DNA from: Streptomyces sp. Sge12
Lineage (GTDB): Bacteria; Actinomycetota; Actinomycetes; Streptomycetales; Streptomycetaceae
Reading direction: 5' to 3'
Length of the DNA: 64,000 nucleotides
Assembly: GCF_002080455.1 (NCBI RefSeq)
Contig: NZ_CP020555.1
Location: forward strand, 1,116,001-1,180,000
The position numbers and the translations under genes are program-made. Below the pieces are notes generated by a model. The model saw only the letters and a list, made by a program, of their open reading frames with translations. It ran no database searches and was not told the origin of the DNA. Numbering within the stretch: the stretch's first letter is position 1; the number at the start of each line of letters is the position of its first letter. Shown one piece after another: positions 1 through 8,089 of this stretch.

Positions 1-2
1 CG

Positions 3-1355
3 CTCACCGAAGGGACGGTCACGTCCCGGCAGTTGACCGAGGAGGCGCTGCGCCGGATCGTCGCGTCCCAGCCGGAGCTCAACGCCTTCCGGAGCGTACG
101 GACCGAGGCCGCGCTCGCCGAGGCGGAGGCGGCGGACCGGCGGCTGGCCGCGGGCGAGCGGCTTCCGCTGCTGGGGGTGCCCCTCGCGGTCAAGGACGAC
201 ATGGATGTGACCGGGGAGTCGACCGCCTTCGGCTGCGCGGGGACCTTCACCCCGAAGACCGCCGACAGCGAGGCGGTACGGAGGCTGCGCGCGGCCGGCG
301 CGGTGATCGTCGGCAAGACCCAGACGCCGGAGTTGGGGCAGTGGCCCTTCACCGAGGGCGGGGCCTTCGGCGAGACCCGCAATCCGTGGAACCGGGCCTA
401 CACGCCCGGCGGTTCCTCGGGCGGCTCGGCGGCCGCCGTGGCGGCGGGCCTGGTCCCGGCCGCCCTCGGTTCCGACGGGGCCGGATCGGTCCGGATTCCC
501 GCGGCCTGGACGCACCTGGTGGGGGTGAAACCCCAGCGCGGGCGGATCTCCACCTGGCCGGAGCCGGAGTCCTTCCACGGGCTCACGGTCAACGGGGTCC
601 TGGCGCGCACCGTGGCGGATGCCGCGCTCCTGCTGGACGCGGCGAGCGGCCCGCATCCCGAGGACCTGCACCGCCCGGCGCGCATCCGCGCCGTGGAGGC
701 GGCCGGCCGTACGCCCCGCCGGCTGCGGATCGCGCTCTCCTTCGGGACGGCCTTCACGGCGACGCCCAAATCCCTCGATCCGGAGGTGCGTTCGGCGGTG
801 GAGCGGCTGGCCGCGCGGCTGGAGTCGCTGGGCCACGAGGTGATCCCGGAGGACCCCCGCTACGGCCCGATCGGGCTGACCTTCGTACCCCGCGCGACCA
901 GCGGCGTACGGGACTGGGTGGCGCGGGTGCCGGATCCGGCGCTGCTGGATCCCCGCACGCACGAGGCCGTACGGACCGCCCGCATCCTGGGCGGGCTCGC
1001 CCTGCGGGTCTCCCGCCGGGCGGAGACGGCGCTCCAGCAGCGGGTCAGTGAGATCTTCCACCGCTTCGACGTGGTGCTGACCCCGACGACGGCCACGCCG
1101 CCGCTGCGGATCGGCGCGCTGGCCGGGCTGGGAGCCCTGGCCACGGACCGGGCGATGATCGCCGCCTGCCCGTACGCCTGGACATGGAACGTTCTGGGGT
1201 GGCCCGGGGTGAACATCCCGGCGGGCCTCACGGCCGACGGCCTGCCGATGGGGGCCCAACTGCTGGGCCCGGCGCACTCGGAGCCGCTGCTGCTGGGCCT
1301 GGCCGCGCAGGTGGAGGCGGCGGAGGACTGGGCCGCCCTGCGGCCGGCCGGTTAG
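3..1355 (+). CDS. Amidase (amidase signature family), 5' end cut off by the window
   Basis: Amide hydrolase of the amidase signature family, which uses a Ser-cisSer-Lys triad; the substrate cannot be told. Counting from the TTG at 33, Lys54 lies in GVPLAVKDD, Ser128 in GGSSGGSAAA and the nucleophile Ser152 in GSDGAGSVRIPA, so all three catalytic residues are present. The usual GGS before the IRxPA stretch is GAGS here. The frame is open from base 3 and reads LTEGTVTSRQLTEE, the normal helix upstream of the catalytic core, so the gene begins outside the window and the TTG at 33 is unlikely to be the real start. About 440 residues are visible of the usual 460-500. The stop codon sits in the loop of a GC hairpin. 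Confidence 0.88.
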   Translation, partial: LTEGTVTSRQLTEEALRRIVASQPELNAFRSVRTEAALAEAEAADRRLAAGERLPLLGVPLAVKDDMDVTGESTAFGCAGTFTPKTADSEAVRRLRAAGAVIVGKTQTPELGQWPFTEGGAFGETRNPWNRAYTPGGSSGGSAAAVAAGLVPAALGSDGAGSVRIPAAWTHLVGVKPQRGRISTWPEPESFHGLTVNGVLARTVADAALLLDAASGPHPEDLHRPARIRAVEAAGRTPRRLRIALSFGTAFTATPKSLDPEVRSAVERLAARLESLGHEVIPEDPRYGPIGLTFVPRATSGVRDWVARVPDPALLDPRTHEAVRTARILGGLALRVSRRAETALQQRVSEIFHRFDVVLTPTTATPPLRIGALAGLGALATDRAMIAACPYAWTWNVLGWPGVNIPAGLTADGLPMGAQLLGPAHSEPLLLGLAAQVEAAEDWAALRPAG

Positions 1356-1365
1356 GGCCGGCCGC
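1340..1365 (+). terminator. GC-rich hairpin overlapping the amidase stop codon
   Basis: A 10-bp all-GC stem (1340-1349 with 1356-1365) whose 6-nt loop contains the amidase TAG stop. There is no T-tract, as is usual in Streptomyces. It probably acts as a terminator before the O-methyltransferase gene. Confidence 0.5.
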
Positions 1366-1470
1366 GCAGGCGCCACACCTCACTTCAACACACTGCTGAA
1401 AATCCTCGCCGTCATATAAGTTCCGAATGGGAACCAACCCGCGCCACCTCACCATCCAGAAGGGCGACCC

Positions 1471-2133
1471 ATGGCTCAGCAGACGTGGACGGCCGTCGAC
1501 GACTACTTCGACGGTCTCCTGGTCGACGAGGACGCGGCCCTGGTCGCCGCGGCCGCCGATTCCGAGGCCGCCGGCCTGCCCGCCCACCAAGTGGCCCCCA
1601 ACCAGGGCAAGCTGCTCCACCTCCTCGCCCGCATCCGCGGCGCCCGCCGCGTCCTGGAGATCGGCACCCTGGGCGGCTACAGCACCATCTGGCTGGCCCG
1701 CGCGCTCCCCGCCGACGGCCGGCTGGTGACGCTGGAGGTCGACGCGCGGTGCGCCGACGTCGCGGCCGCGAACATCACCCGGGCCGGGCTGGACGCCGTC
1801 GTCGAGATCCGGCGCGGGCGCGCCGTCGACCTGCTGCCGGGCCTCGCCGACGAGGCACCGTTCGACCTGGTGTTCATCGATGCCGACAAGCCGTCCAACC
1901 CCGAGTACCTGCGGTGGGCCGTCGAACTGACCCGGCCCGGCAGCGTCATCATCGGCGACAATGTCGTCCGCGACGGCGCCGTGGTCGACGCGGACAGTTC
2001 CGACCCGCGCGTCCGGGGCGTCCGGCGGTTCACGGAACTCATCGCCGAACACCCCCGGTTGACGGCCACCGCCCTCCAGACGGTCGGCGGCAAGGGCTAC
2101 GACGGCCTCGTCCTGGCCCTGGTCACCGACTGA
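1471..2133 (+). CDS. SAM-dependent O-methyltransferase
   Basis: 220-residue class I methyltransferase of the small-molecule O-methyltransferase type (catechol/caffeoyl-CoA OMT-like, Methyltransf_3). The SAM-binding motif VLEIGTLGGYSTIWLA is near residue 55, the acidic residue after strand 2 is in LVTLEVD, and the metal-binding Asp is in FDLVFIDADK near residue 133, followed by IIGDNVVRDG. Full length for the family. The acceptor substrate is not predictable. The ATG at 1471 follows an AGAAGGGCG ribosome-binding site. It stands alone between the amidase and a PemK-like gene, in the same direction as both. Confidence 0.88.
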   Translation: MAQQTWTAVDDYFDGLLVDEDAALVAAAADSEAAGLPAHQVAPNQGKLLHLLARIRGARRVLEIGTLGGYSTIWLARALPADGRLVTLEVDARCADVAAANITRAGLDAVVEIRRGRAVDLLPGLADEAPFDLVFIDADKPSNPEYLRWAVELTRPGSVIIGDNVVRDGAVVDADSSDPRVRGVRRFTELIAEHPRLTATALQTVGGKGYDGLVLALVTD

Positions 2134-2197
2134 CCCGTGACGCGGTCGCCCGCTCGCCTCCTCCGCCACGGGCTCCGCAACCAGTACCCTCGCCCGG

Positions 2198-2662
2198 ATG
2201 ACGGCACTTTCCCACCACAGCAACGGCCGGACCGAGCAGCCCGGGCGCGACGGCGACACCGCGACCGCCGAGGCCGACCCGCGCGCCATCGGCCGGGTCC
2301 GCACCGAGTACGCCCCGGACCCCGACGGCGATCCCGACCCCGGCGAGATCGTCTGGACCTGGGTGCCATTCGAGGAGAACGACGGCCGCGGCAAGGACCG
2401 CCCCGTGCTGGTCGTCGCCCGGGAGGCGGGCGGGCGCACCCTGCTGGCCGTGCAGCTGTCGAGCAAGCGGCACGACCACGACCGGGAGTGGGTGCCGATC
2501 GGGACGGGCCCGTGGGACAGCGCCGGGCGCGAGTCCTGGGTGGACGTCGACCGGGTGCTGCGGGTGCACGAGTCGGGGATGCGCCGCGAGGCCTGCGCGC
2601 TGGACCGGGGCCGCTTCGGCCTGGTCGTGGACCGCCTGCGCGAACGCTACGGCTGGCAGTAG
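2198..2662 (+). CDS. PemK/MazF-like toxin-family protein, no antitoxin visible
   Basis: 154 residues. The core from about residue 50 on (GEIVWTWVPFEE, then GKDRPVLVVAREAGGRTLLAVQLSSK, then the C-terminal helix) matches the PemK/MazF SH3-like barrel of type II toxin-antitoxin RNases. The first 45 residues are acidic and look disordered. MazF toxins normally follow a small antitoxin gene; here only 64 bp separate it from the O-methyltransferase and nothing resembling an antitoxin is present. It may be a solitary, domesticated family member; RNase activity is inferred from family only. The ATG at 2198 is the first in frame; a convergent gene ends 61 bp downstream. Confidence 0.7.
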   Translation: MTALSHHSNGRTEQPGRDGDTATAEADPRAIGRVRTEYAPDPDGDPDPGEIVWTWVPFEENDGRGKDRPVLVVAREAGGRTLLAVQLSSKRHDHDREWVPIGTGPWDSAGRESWVDVDRVLRVHESGMRREACALDRGRFGLVVDRLRERYGWQ

Positions 2663-2723
2663 GGCGCGTACGGCCCCGGGAGCGGCCGGCGCCGCCCCCG
2701 GGCCCCCCGGGCCCCGCCGGACC

Positions 2724-3557
2724 TCAGGCCGGGAACGCCCGGGCGAAGGCCTCGCGGGTGGCGGGGGCGGGGTCGAGGATGCCGAACACGACCCGCTCGA
2801 AGACCCCGGCGAACCGGTCCGCCAGCAGCCCGCGGAAGGCCTCGGCCACCTGCTCCGGGTCGTTGCGGAACACCCCGCAGCCCCAGGCGCCCAGCACCAG
2901 CCGCCGGTAGCCGTGCACGGCCGCAACCTCCAGCACGAGCTCCGCGCGCCGTGCCAGCGCCCCCGGGATCTCGGCGACCCGCTCCGGTTCCTGCCGCCGG
3001 ATCGTGCCCGCGTTCGGTGCCGGAGAGGTGAGGAAACCGGCCCGGAAGGGGGTCTCCAGCAGCCCGCCCCGGTCGTCGCGGAAAACGGGGACGCCGGGCG
3101 AGTGAATCACCCGGTCGGTGTAGAAGGTGCTGCGTTCCGCGCGGTGGATCTCGTAGTACTCCGGGGCTTCGAGGAGGGTCTCGTACAGCGCCGACGCGCG
3201 GCACAGCGCTTCCTCCTGGGCCTTGGCCCCGCGGACGTAACCGCCCCCGGGATTACGGGCCGAGGCGAAGTTCAGGACCGCCACGGGAGCGGGATCCGGG
3301 TCGGCCGCGGTGGCGGTCGCGAGCCTGCGGGCGGCGACCGTGCTGCTCTCTCCCGTGACCTCGACGACCGTCACACCGCCGCCGGAAACGAGTCGCTCAT
3401 CTGGAATGACCCGGTTTGGTCCATATATCCTGGTTCCGGCCTTGGCTTCCGCCAGGGCGGCGGCAAGCTCGACCTGCCGTCCCGACCGCGTCCGGTACCC
3501 CCCGGCCGCCAGGATCTGCGCGTTCTCCCGCGCGATCTCGCGCAATCTGCTGCTCAC
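2724..3557 (-). CDS. TIGR02452 family protein, bacterial PARG-like macro domain
   Basis: 277 residues, about full family length. It carries the poly(ADP-ribose) glycohydrolase-type signature GGG-x7-QEE (GGGYVRGAKAQEE) after VAVLNFASARNPG, plus a C-terminal LGAWGCGVFRNDP block typical of TIGR02452/DUF2263 proteins. A role in removing ADP-ribose is inferred from this loop. I chose the GTG at 3557 because GGAG lies nine bases upstream; an ATG at 3635 would add 26 poorly conserved residues running into the divergent egtA leader. It is divergent from egtA with 107 bp between starts. Confidence 0.8.
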   Translation of the reverse strand: MSSRLREIARENAQILAAGGYRTRSGRQVELAAALAEAKAGTRIYGPNRVIPDERLVSGGGVTVVEVTGESSTVAARRLATATAADPDPAPVAVLNFASARNPGGGYVRGAKAQEEALCRASALYETLLEAPEYYEIHRAERSTFYTDRVIHSPGVPVFRDDRGGLLETPFRAGFLTSPAPNAGTIRRQEPERVAEIPGALARRAELVLEVAAVHGYRRLVLGAWGCGVFRNDPEQVAEAFRGLLADRFAGVFERVVFGILDPAPATREAFARAFPA

Positions 3558-3664
3558 GCCGTCATGCTCCACCGTTCGATTCCCGGCGGCAAAGGAATTT
3601 GTGCCGCGAGGAGGGGTAGGCACGGGTGATGTCACGGCCGACGACAGGAGACGAGGACCCGGTC

Positions 3665-4978
3665 ATGTCCCAGGACTCATCCGTTCCCCCGCCCGCGCCC
3701 GACCCGATCCCTCCACCCTCGATCAGCGAGACGCAGGCAGAGGAGCTCCTCCACGGCATCTGCTTCAAGACCGGCCCGCCGCGCCTGATAGGCGCCGAAC
3801 TCGAATGGCTGGTCCTGGACGCCGAGCGCCCCGAGCAGCCCCTGCCCCCCGAACGGCTGCGCGCCGCCCACACCGCGGCCCGCGCACTGCCCCTGAACTC
3901 CCGGCTGACCGTCGAACCGGGCGGCCAGCTCGAACTCAGCTCGGCCCCCGCCACCTCCCTCACGGGCTGCGTGGACGGTCTGCAGGCCGACCTCACCGCC
4001 GTACGCGCCGCCCTGCTGAGCCAGGGCCTGGTCCTGCGCGGCCTCGGCCGTGATCCCCGCCTCCCCTACCGCCGGCTGCTCCACAGCCCGCGGTACGACG
4101 CGATGGAGGCCTACTTCGACCGCACCGGCCCGGCCGGGCGCGCCATGATGCGCGCCTCCGCCTCCGTGCAGGTCTGCGTGGACGCCGGGTACGAGGAGCC
4201 GGGCGTGCTCGGCCACGGCCGGCGCTGGCGGCTGGCGCACCTGCTGGGCGCGGTCATGGTGGCCTCGTTCGCCAACTCCCCCGCGCACGAGGGCCCGTAC
4301 GCCGGCTGGCGTTGTGCCCGCCAGGGCATCTGGAGCGACCTGGACTCCCGGCGCGCGCTCGCCCCGCCCCTGGACGTGGATCCCCGGACCGCGTGGACAC
4401 GGCAGGCCCTGGACACCGAGGTCATGTGCGTCCGGTCGTACGAGGGCGACGACCCGTGGGAATCCCCGCGCGGTACGACCTTCCGCGACTGGCTGCGCAC
4501 GGGCGGACACCCCGCGCTGCGGGCGCCCACGGCCGAGGACCTGGACTACCACCTGACCACGCTGTTCCCACCGGTCCGGCCGCGCGGCCACCTGGAACTG
4601 CGGATGATCGACGCGCAGCCGGGTGACGACGGCTGGCTGGTCCCGGTGGCGGTCGTGCACGCGCTGTTCGACGACCCGGAGGCCGCCGAGACCGCGTACC
4701 GGGTGGCCAAGGGGCTGGCCGACACCTACGGCACCCGGCCCGCGCCCCGCAATCCGCTCTGGCGGTCGGCGGCTCGCAACGGTCTGGCCGATCCCGAGCT
4801 GCGGGCCTCCGCGAAGGCCTGTTTCCGGGCCGCCGCCGAGGCCCTGCCCCGGCTGGGCGCGAGCCGGCACGTCCAGGAGGTGGTCGGCGCCTTCGCCGAA
4901 CGCTACGTACTGCGCGGCCGATGTCCGGCCGACGACGAGTCCACCGAGGTGCTCACCGGAAAAGAGGCCCGCCGATGA
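3665..4978 (+). CDS. egtA: Glutamate-cysteine ligase EgtA (ergothioneine synthesis)
   Basis: 437-residue GCS2-type glutamate-cysteine ligase that makes gamma-glutamylcysteine, the sulfur donor for EgtB. LIGAELEWLVLD near the N-terminus carries the metal/glutamate-binding acidic residues, and RGHLELRMIDAQPGDDGW in the C-terminal third is characteristic of the EgtA branch. The ATG at 3665 is supported by AGGAGACGAGG upstream; an earlier ATG at 3626 has no good ribosome-binding site. First gene of egtABCD; its TGA overlaps the egtB ATG by four bases (ATGA), so translation is probably coupled. Confidence 0.93.
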   Translation: MSQDSSVPPPAPDPIPPPSISETQAEELLHGICFKTGPPRLIGAELEWLVLDAERPEQPLPPERLRAAHTAARALPLNSRLTVEPGGQLELSSAPATSLTGCVDGLQADLTAVRAALLSQGLVLRGLGRDPRLPYRRLLHSPRYDAMEAYFDRTGPAGRAMMRASASVQVCVDAGYEEPGVLGHGRRWRLAHLLGAVMVASFANSPAHEGPYAGWRCARQGIWSDLDSRRALAPPLDVDPRTAWTRQALDTEVMCVRSYEGDDPWESPRGTTFRDWLRTGGHPALRAPTAEDLDYHLTTLFPPVRPRGHLELRMIDAQPGDDGWLVPVAVVHALFDDPEAAETAYRVAKGLADTYGTRPAPRNPLWRSAARNGLADPELRASAKACFRAAAEALPRLGASRHVQEVVGAFAERYVLRGRCPADDESTEVLTGKEARR

Positions 4979-6360
4979 CCACCGCCCGCACCGAACCCAC
5001 CGAACCCACCGGATCCCCTTCCGACCCCGGATCCGCCTCCGGATCCGCCTCCGGATCCGACTCCGTCTCCGCCTCCGCCCTGCGGGAGCGGGCGGCCGCC
5101 GCCCTGACCGCGGCACGCGCACGGACCGCCGGCCTCACCGACGCCGTGACCGACGAGGACCTCACCGCCCAGCACTCCCCCCTGATGTCCCCACTGGTCT
5201 GGGACCTGGCACACATCGGGAACCAGGAGGAGCTCTGGCTGCTCCGCCGGGTCGCCGGACGCGAATCGATGCGCCCCGAGATCAACCCGCTCTACGACGC
5301 CTTCGAGCACCCGCGCGCCGAGCGGCCCAAGCTGCCGCTGCTCGGTCCCGACGAGGCCCGCCGGTACGCGGCCGAGGTGCGCGGCCGGGTCTTCGACCTG
5401 CTGGAGAAGACCCCACTGGAGGGCAGCACGCTGCTCGACGACGGCTTCGCCTTCGGAATGATCGCCCAGCACGAACAGCAGCACGACGAAACCATGCTGA
5501 TCACCCATCAGCTGCGCCGCGGGGTCCCCGTCCTGACCGCACCGGAACCGGACGCCCCCTACGATCCACCGGGCGCCGCCGAAGTCCTCGTCCCCGGCGG
5601 CCCCTTCACCATGGGCACCTCGGCCGAGCCGTGGTCCCTGGACAACGAGCGGCCGGCGCACGTCCGGGACACCGCGGCCTTCTGGATCGACACCGTGCCG
5701 GTGACGAACGCCGCGTACCTGGCCTTCATCGCGGACGGCGGCTACCGCGACCCCCGCTGGTGGGCGCCGGCGGCCTGGGAGCAGATCCGCGAGCACTCCA
5801 TCGAGGCCCCGTTGTTCTGGCACCGGGAGGCCGGCCAGTGGCTGCGCCGCCGGTTCGGGGTGGTCGAACCGGTGCCGGAGGAGGAGCCGGTGCTGCACGT
5901 CAGCTGGTACGAGGCGGACGCCTACGCCCGCTGGGCGGGGCGGCGGCTGCCCACGGAGACGGAGTGGGAGAAGGCCGCCCGGCACGACCCGGCGACCGGC
6001 CGCTCCACCCGCTACCCGTGGGGCGACGCCGACCCGACCCCCGCACACGCCAACCTCGGCCAGCGGCACCTGCGTCCGGCGCGCGCGGGCAGCTACCCGG
6101 CCGGTGCCTCCCCGCTCGGGGTGCGCCAGCTCATCGGCGACGTGTGGGAGTGGACCTCCTCCGATTTCCTGCCGTACCCCGGGTTCCGCGCCTTCCCGTA
6201 CAAGGAGTACTCGCAGGTGTTCTTCGGCCCGGAGCACAAGGTGCTGCGCGGCGGCTCCTTCGCCGTGGACCCGGTGGCCTGCCGGGGCACCTTCCGCAAC
6301 TGGGACCTTCCGGTGCGGCGGCAGATCTTCTCCGGCTTCCGGACCGCGAGGGACGTCTGA
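4975..6360 (+). CDS. egtB: EgtB, hercynine oxygenase / sulfoxide synthase
   Basis: 461 residues. Non-heme iron enzyme joining gamma-glutamylcysteine to hercynine with O2. The N-terminal DinB-like domain holds the H-x3-H-x-E iron motif (QHEQQHDETM, near residue 165) plus the earlier His in WDLAHIGNQEE. The C-terminal half is an FGE-sulfatase domain (VPGGPFTMGT, RLPTETEWEKAAR, DVWEWTSS, VLRGGSF). The first 35 residues are a low-complexity Ser/Gly/Pro linker coded by 12-bp tandem repeats around 5029-5066, unusual for the family. It overlaps egtA by four bases and egtC by one. Confidence 0.95.
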   Translation: MTTARTEPTEPTGSPSDPGSASGSASGSDSVSASALRERAAAALTAARARTAGLTDAVTDEDLTAQHSPLMSPLVWDLAHIGNQEELWLLRRVAGRESMRPEINPLYDAFEHPRAERPKLPLLGPDEARRYAAEVRGRVFDLLEKTPLEGSTLLDDGFAFGMIAQHEQQHDETMLITHQLRRGVPVLTAPEPDAPYDPPGAAEVLVPGGPFTMGTSAEPWSLDNERPAHVRDTAAFWIDTVPVTNAAYLAFIADGGYRDPRWWAPAAWEQIREHSIEAPLFWHREAGQWLRRRFGVVEPVPEEEPVLHVSWYEADAYARWAGRRLPTETEWEKAARHDPATGRSTRYPWGDADPTPAHANLGQRHLRPARAGSYPAGASPLGVRQLIGDVWEWTSSDFLPYPGFRAFPYKEYSQVFFGPEHKVLRGGSFAVDPVACRGTFRNWDLPVRRQIFSGFRTARDV

Positions 6361-7118
6361 TGTGCCGTCATCTGGCCTACTTGGGCCCGGTGGTGGCGCT
6401 CGGGGAGCTGCTGAGCGAGCCGGAGCACTCACTGGTGCGCCAGTCCTGGGAGCCGCGCCGGCAGGTGTCCGGGACGGTCAACGCCGACGGCTTCGGCATC
6501 GGCTGGTACGCGCAGGACGACCCGGTGCCCGCCCGCTACCGGCGGTCCGGGCCGATCTGGGGCGACCTGACCTTCACCGATCTCGCCCGGGTGGTCCGGA
6601 CCGGGGCCGCACTGGCCGCCGTACGGGACGCCACGAACCCCGGGGCGGACGGGGAGGCGGCCGCCGCGCCGTTCTCGGACGGGCCGTGGCTGTTCAGCCA
6701 CAACGGGTCGGTGCGGAACTGGCCGGACTCCGCCGCACCGCTCGCGGCCTCCCTGTCGGCCGCGGAGCTGCTCCGGCTGGCCGCGCGCACGGACTCGGCG
6801 CTGATCTGGGCGCTGGTCCTGCACCGTCTGCGGTCCGGGGACGACCTGGGCACGGCGCTCGCCGAGCCGGTGCGGGAGCTGGCCACGGCCGCGCCGGATT
6901 CCCGGCTGAACCTGCTGCTCACGGACGGCGCCGCGATCGCCGCGACGGCCTGGGGCGATTCGCTCTGGTACCTGGCCGACCCGGAGCGGCGGCGCACCGT
7001 GGTGGCCTCCGAGCCGTACGACGACGACACCCGGTGGCGCGAAGTGCCCGACCGGACCCTGCTGACCGCCACCCGTACGCGGGTCGAACTGACCCCGCTC
7101 AAGGAGAACTCCCCGTGA
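6360..7118 (+). CDS. egtC: EgtC, gamma-glutamyl-hercynylcysteine sulfoxide amidohydrolase
   Basis: 252-residue class II glutamine-amidotransferase-fold hydrolase that removes the gamma-glutamyl group from the EgtB product. The N-terminal nucleophile Cys2 is in MCRHLAYLGP, and the substrate-binding FSHNGSVRNW and the TDSALIWAL segment are in place. The ATG at 6360 shares its A with the egtB stop (TGATG). The next gene, egtD, starts inside its stop codon. Family length is normal. Confidence 0.94.
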   Translation: MCRHLAYLGPVVALGELLSEPEHSLVRQSWEPRRQVSGTVNADGFGIGWYAQDDPVPARYRRSGPIWGDLTFTDLARVVRTGAALAAVRDATNPGADGEAAAAPFSDGPWLFSHNGSVRNWPDSAAPLAASLSAAELLRLAARTDSALIWALVLHRLRSGDDLGTALAEPVRELATAAPDSRLNLLLTDGAAIAATAWGDSLWYLADPERRRTVVASEPYDDDTRWREVPDRTLLTATRTRVELTPLKENSP

Positions 7119-8089
7119 ACGACTTTCAGTTGACCCGGACGCTCGACGAGCACGCCGCGGAGTCGGCGCTGCGGACGGACGTGCTGCACGGGCTGACCCG
7201 CACCCCGAAGCTGCTGCCGCCCAAGTGGTTCTACGACGCACGGGGCAGTGAGCTCTTCGAGGAGATCACCCGGTTGTCCGAGTACTACCCGACGCGCGCG
7301 GAGCGGGAGATCCTGCTGGAGCGGGCGCGGGAGATCGCCACGGAGAGCGGTGCCCGCACCCTGGTGGAGCTGGGTTCCGGGTCCTCGGAGAAGACCCGGC
7401 ACCTCATCGAGGCGATGCCCGCGCTGGACACCTACGTCCCGGTGGACGTCAGCGAGAGCGCGCTGCGGGGGGCGGCCGAGACGCTGATCGCGGAGCATCC
7501 GGGGCTGCGGGTGCACGCCCTGCTGGCGGACTTCACCCGCGCGCTGCAACTGCCGCAGTCCCCCGGGCCCCGGCTGGTGGTGTTCCTGGGCGGGACGATC
7601 GGGAACCTGCTGCCGCCGGAGCGGGCGGTGTTCCTGGCGTCCGTACGGGCGATGCTGTCGCCCGGGGACGCGCTGCTGATGGGTACCGACCTGGTGAAGG
7701 ACCCGGCCGTGCTGGTGGCGGCCTACGACGATGCGCGGGGGGTGACGGCCGAGTTCAACAAGAACGTGCTGGCGGTCATCAACCGGGAGTTGGGGGCGGA
7801 CTTCCACACGGCCGACTTCACGCACGTGGCGGTGTGGAACGAGGAGCAGGAGTGGATCGAGATGCGGCTGCGGGCGCGGTCGGACCTGGTGGTGAAGATC
7901 CGGGCGCTGGACCTGGTGGTGCCGTTCGCGGCCGGTGAGGAGATCCTGACGGAGGTCTCCGCGAAGTTCCGTCAGGAGGGCGTGCGCAAGGAGCTGGCCG
8001 CGGCCGGGCTGGAGCTGACCCAGTGGTGGACGGACACGGCGGGCCGCTTCGCGCTGTCCTTGTCGGTCGCCGACGGGGTGGCCGGCTGA
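7115..8089 (+). CDS. egtD: EgtD, L-histidine N-alpha-trimethyltransferase
   Basis: 324-residue SAM-dependent enzyme that trimethylates histidine to hercynine, the first committed ergothioneine step. It shows WFYDARGSELFEEITRL at the N-terminus, the SAM motif LVELGSGSSEKTRHLIEAM, FLGGTIGNL, and the GVTAEFNKNVL histidine-pocket segment. The GTG at 7115 overlaps the egtC stop (GTGA). The last 118 bp overlap, on the opposite strand, the end of the acyltransferase gene. No EgtE-type C-S lyase gene lies in the cluster, so the final step must be coded elsewhere. Confidence 0.95.
   Translation: MNDFQLTRTLDEHAAESALRTDVLHGLTRTPKLLPPKWFYDARGSELFEEITRLSEYYPTRAEREILLERAREIATESGARTLVELGSGSSEKTRHLIEAMPALDTYVPVDVSESALRGAAETLIAEHPGLRVHALLADFTRALQLPQSPGPRLVVFLGGTIGNLLPPERAVFLASVRAMLSPGDALLMGTDLVKDPAVLVAAYDDARGVTAEFNKNVLAVINRELGADFHTADFTHVAVWNEEQEWIEMRLRARSDLVVKIRALDLVVPFAAGEEILTEVSAKFRQEGVRKELAAAGLELTQWWTDTAGRFALSLSVADGVAG

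Noticed and set aside
2663..2723. Terminator between the PemK-like and PARG-like genes
   Set aside because: The gap is very GC-rich with many partial pairings, but I could not find one clear stem.
3626..3664. ATG at 3626 as the egtA start
   Set aside because: It lacks a ribosome-binding site and the family alignment begins later; the ATG at 3665 has AGGAGACGAGG.
5029..5066. CRISPR-like short repeats in egtB
   Set aside because: The 12-bp repeats have no spacers and lie in frame in the EgtB N-terminal linker.
4623..6359. Plus-strand frame continuous with egtC read as one 831-residue protein
   Set aside because: The part before 6360 is an alternative frame of egtA and egtB; the real egtC begins at the MCRHLA start.
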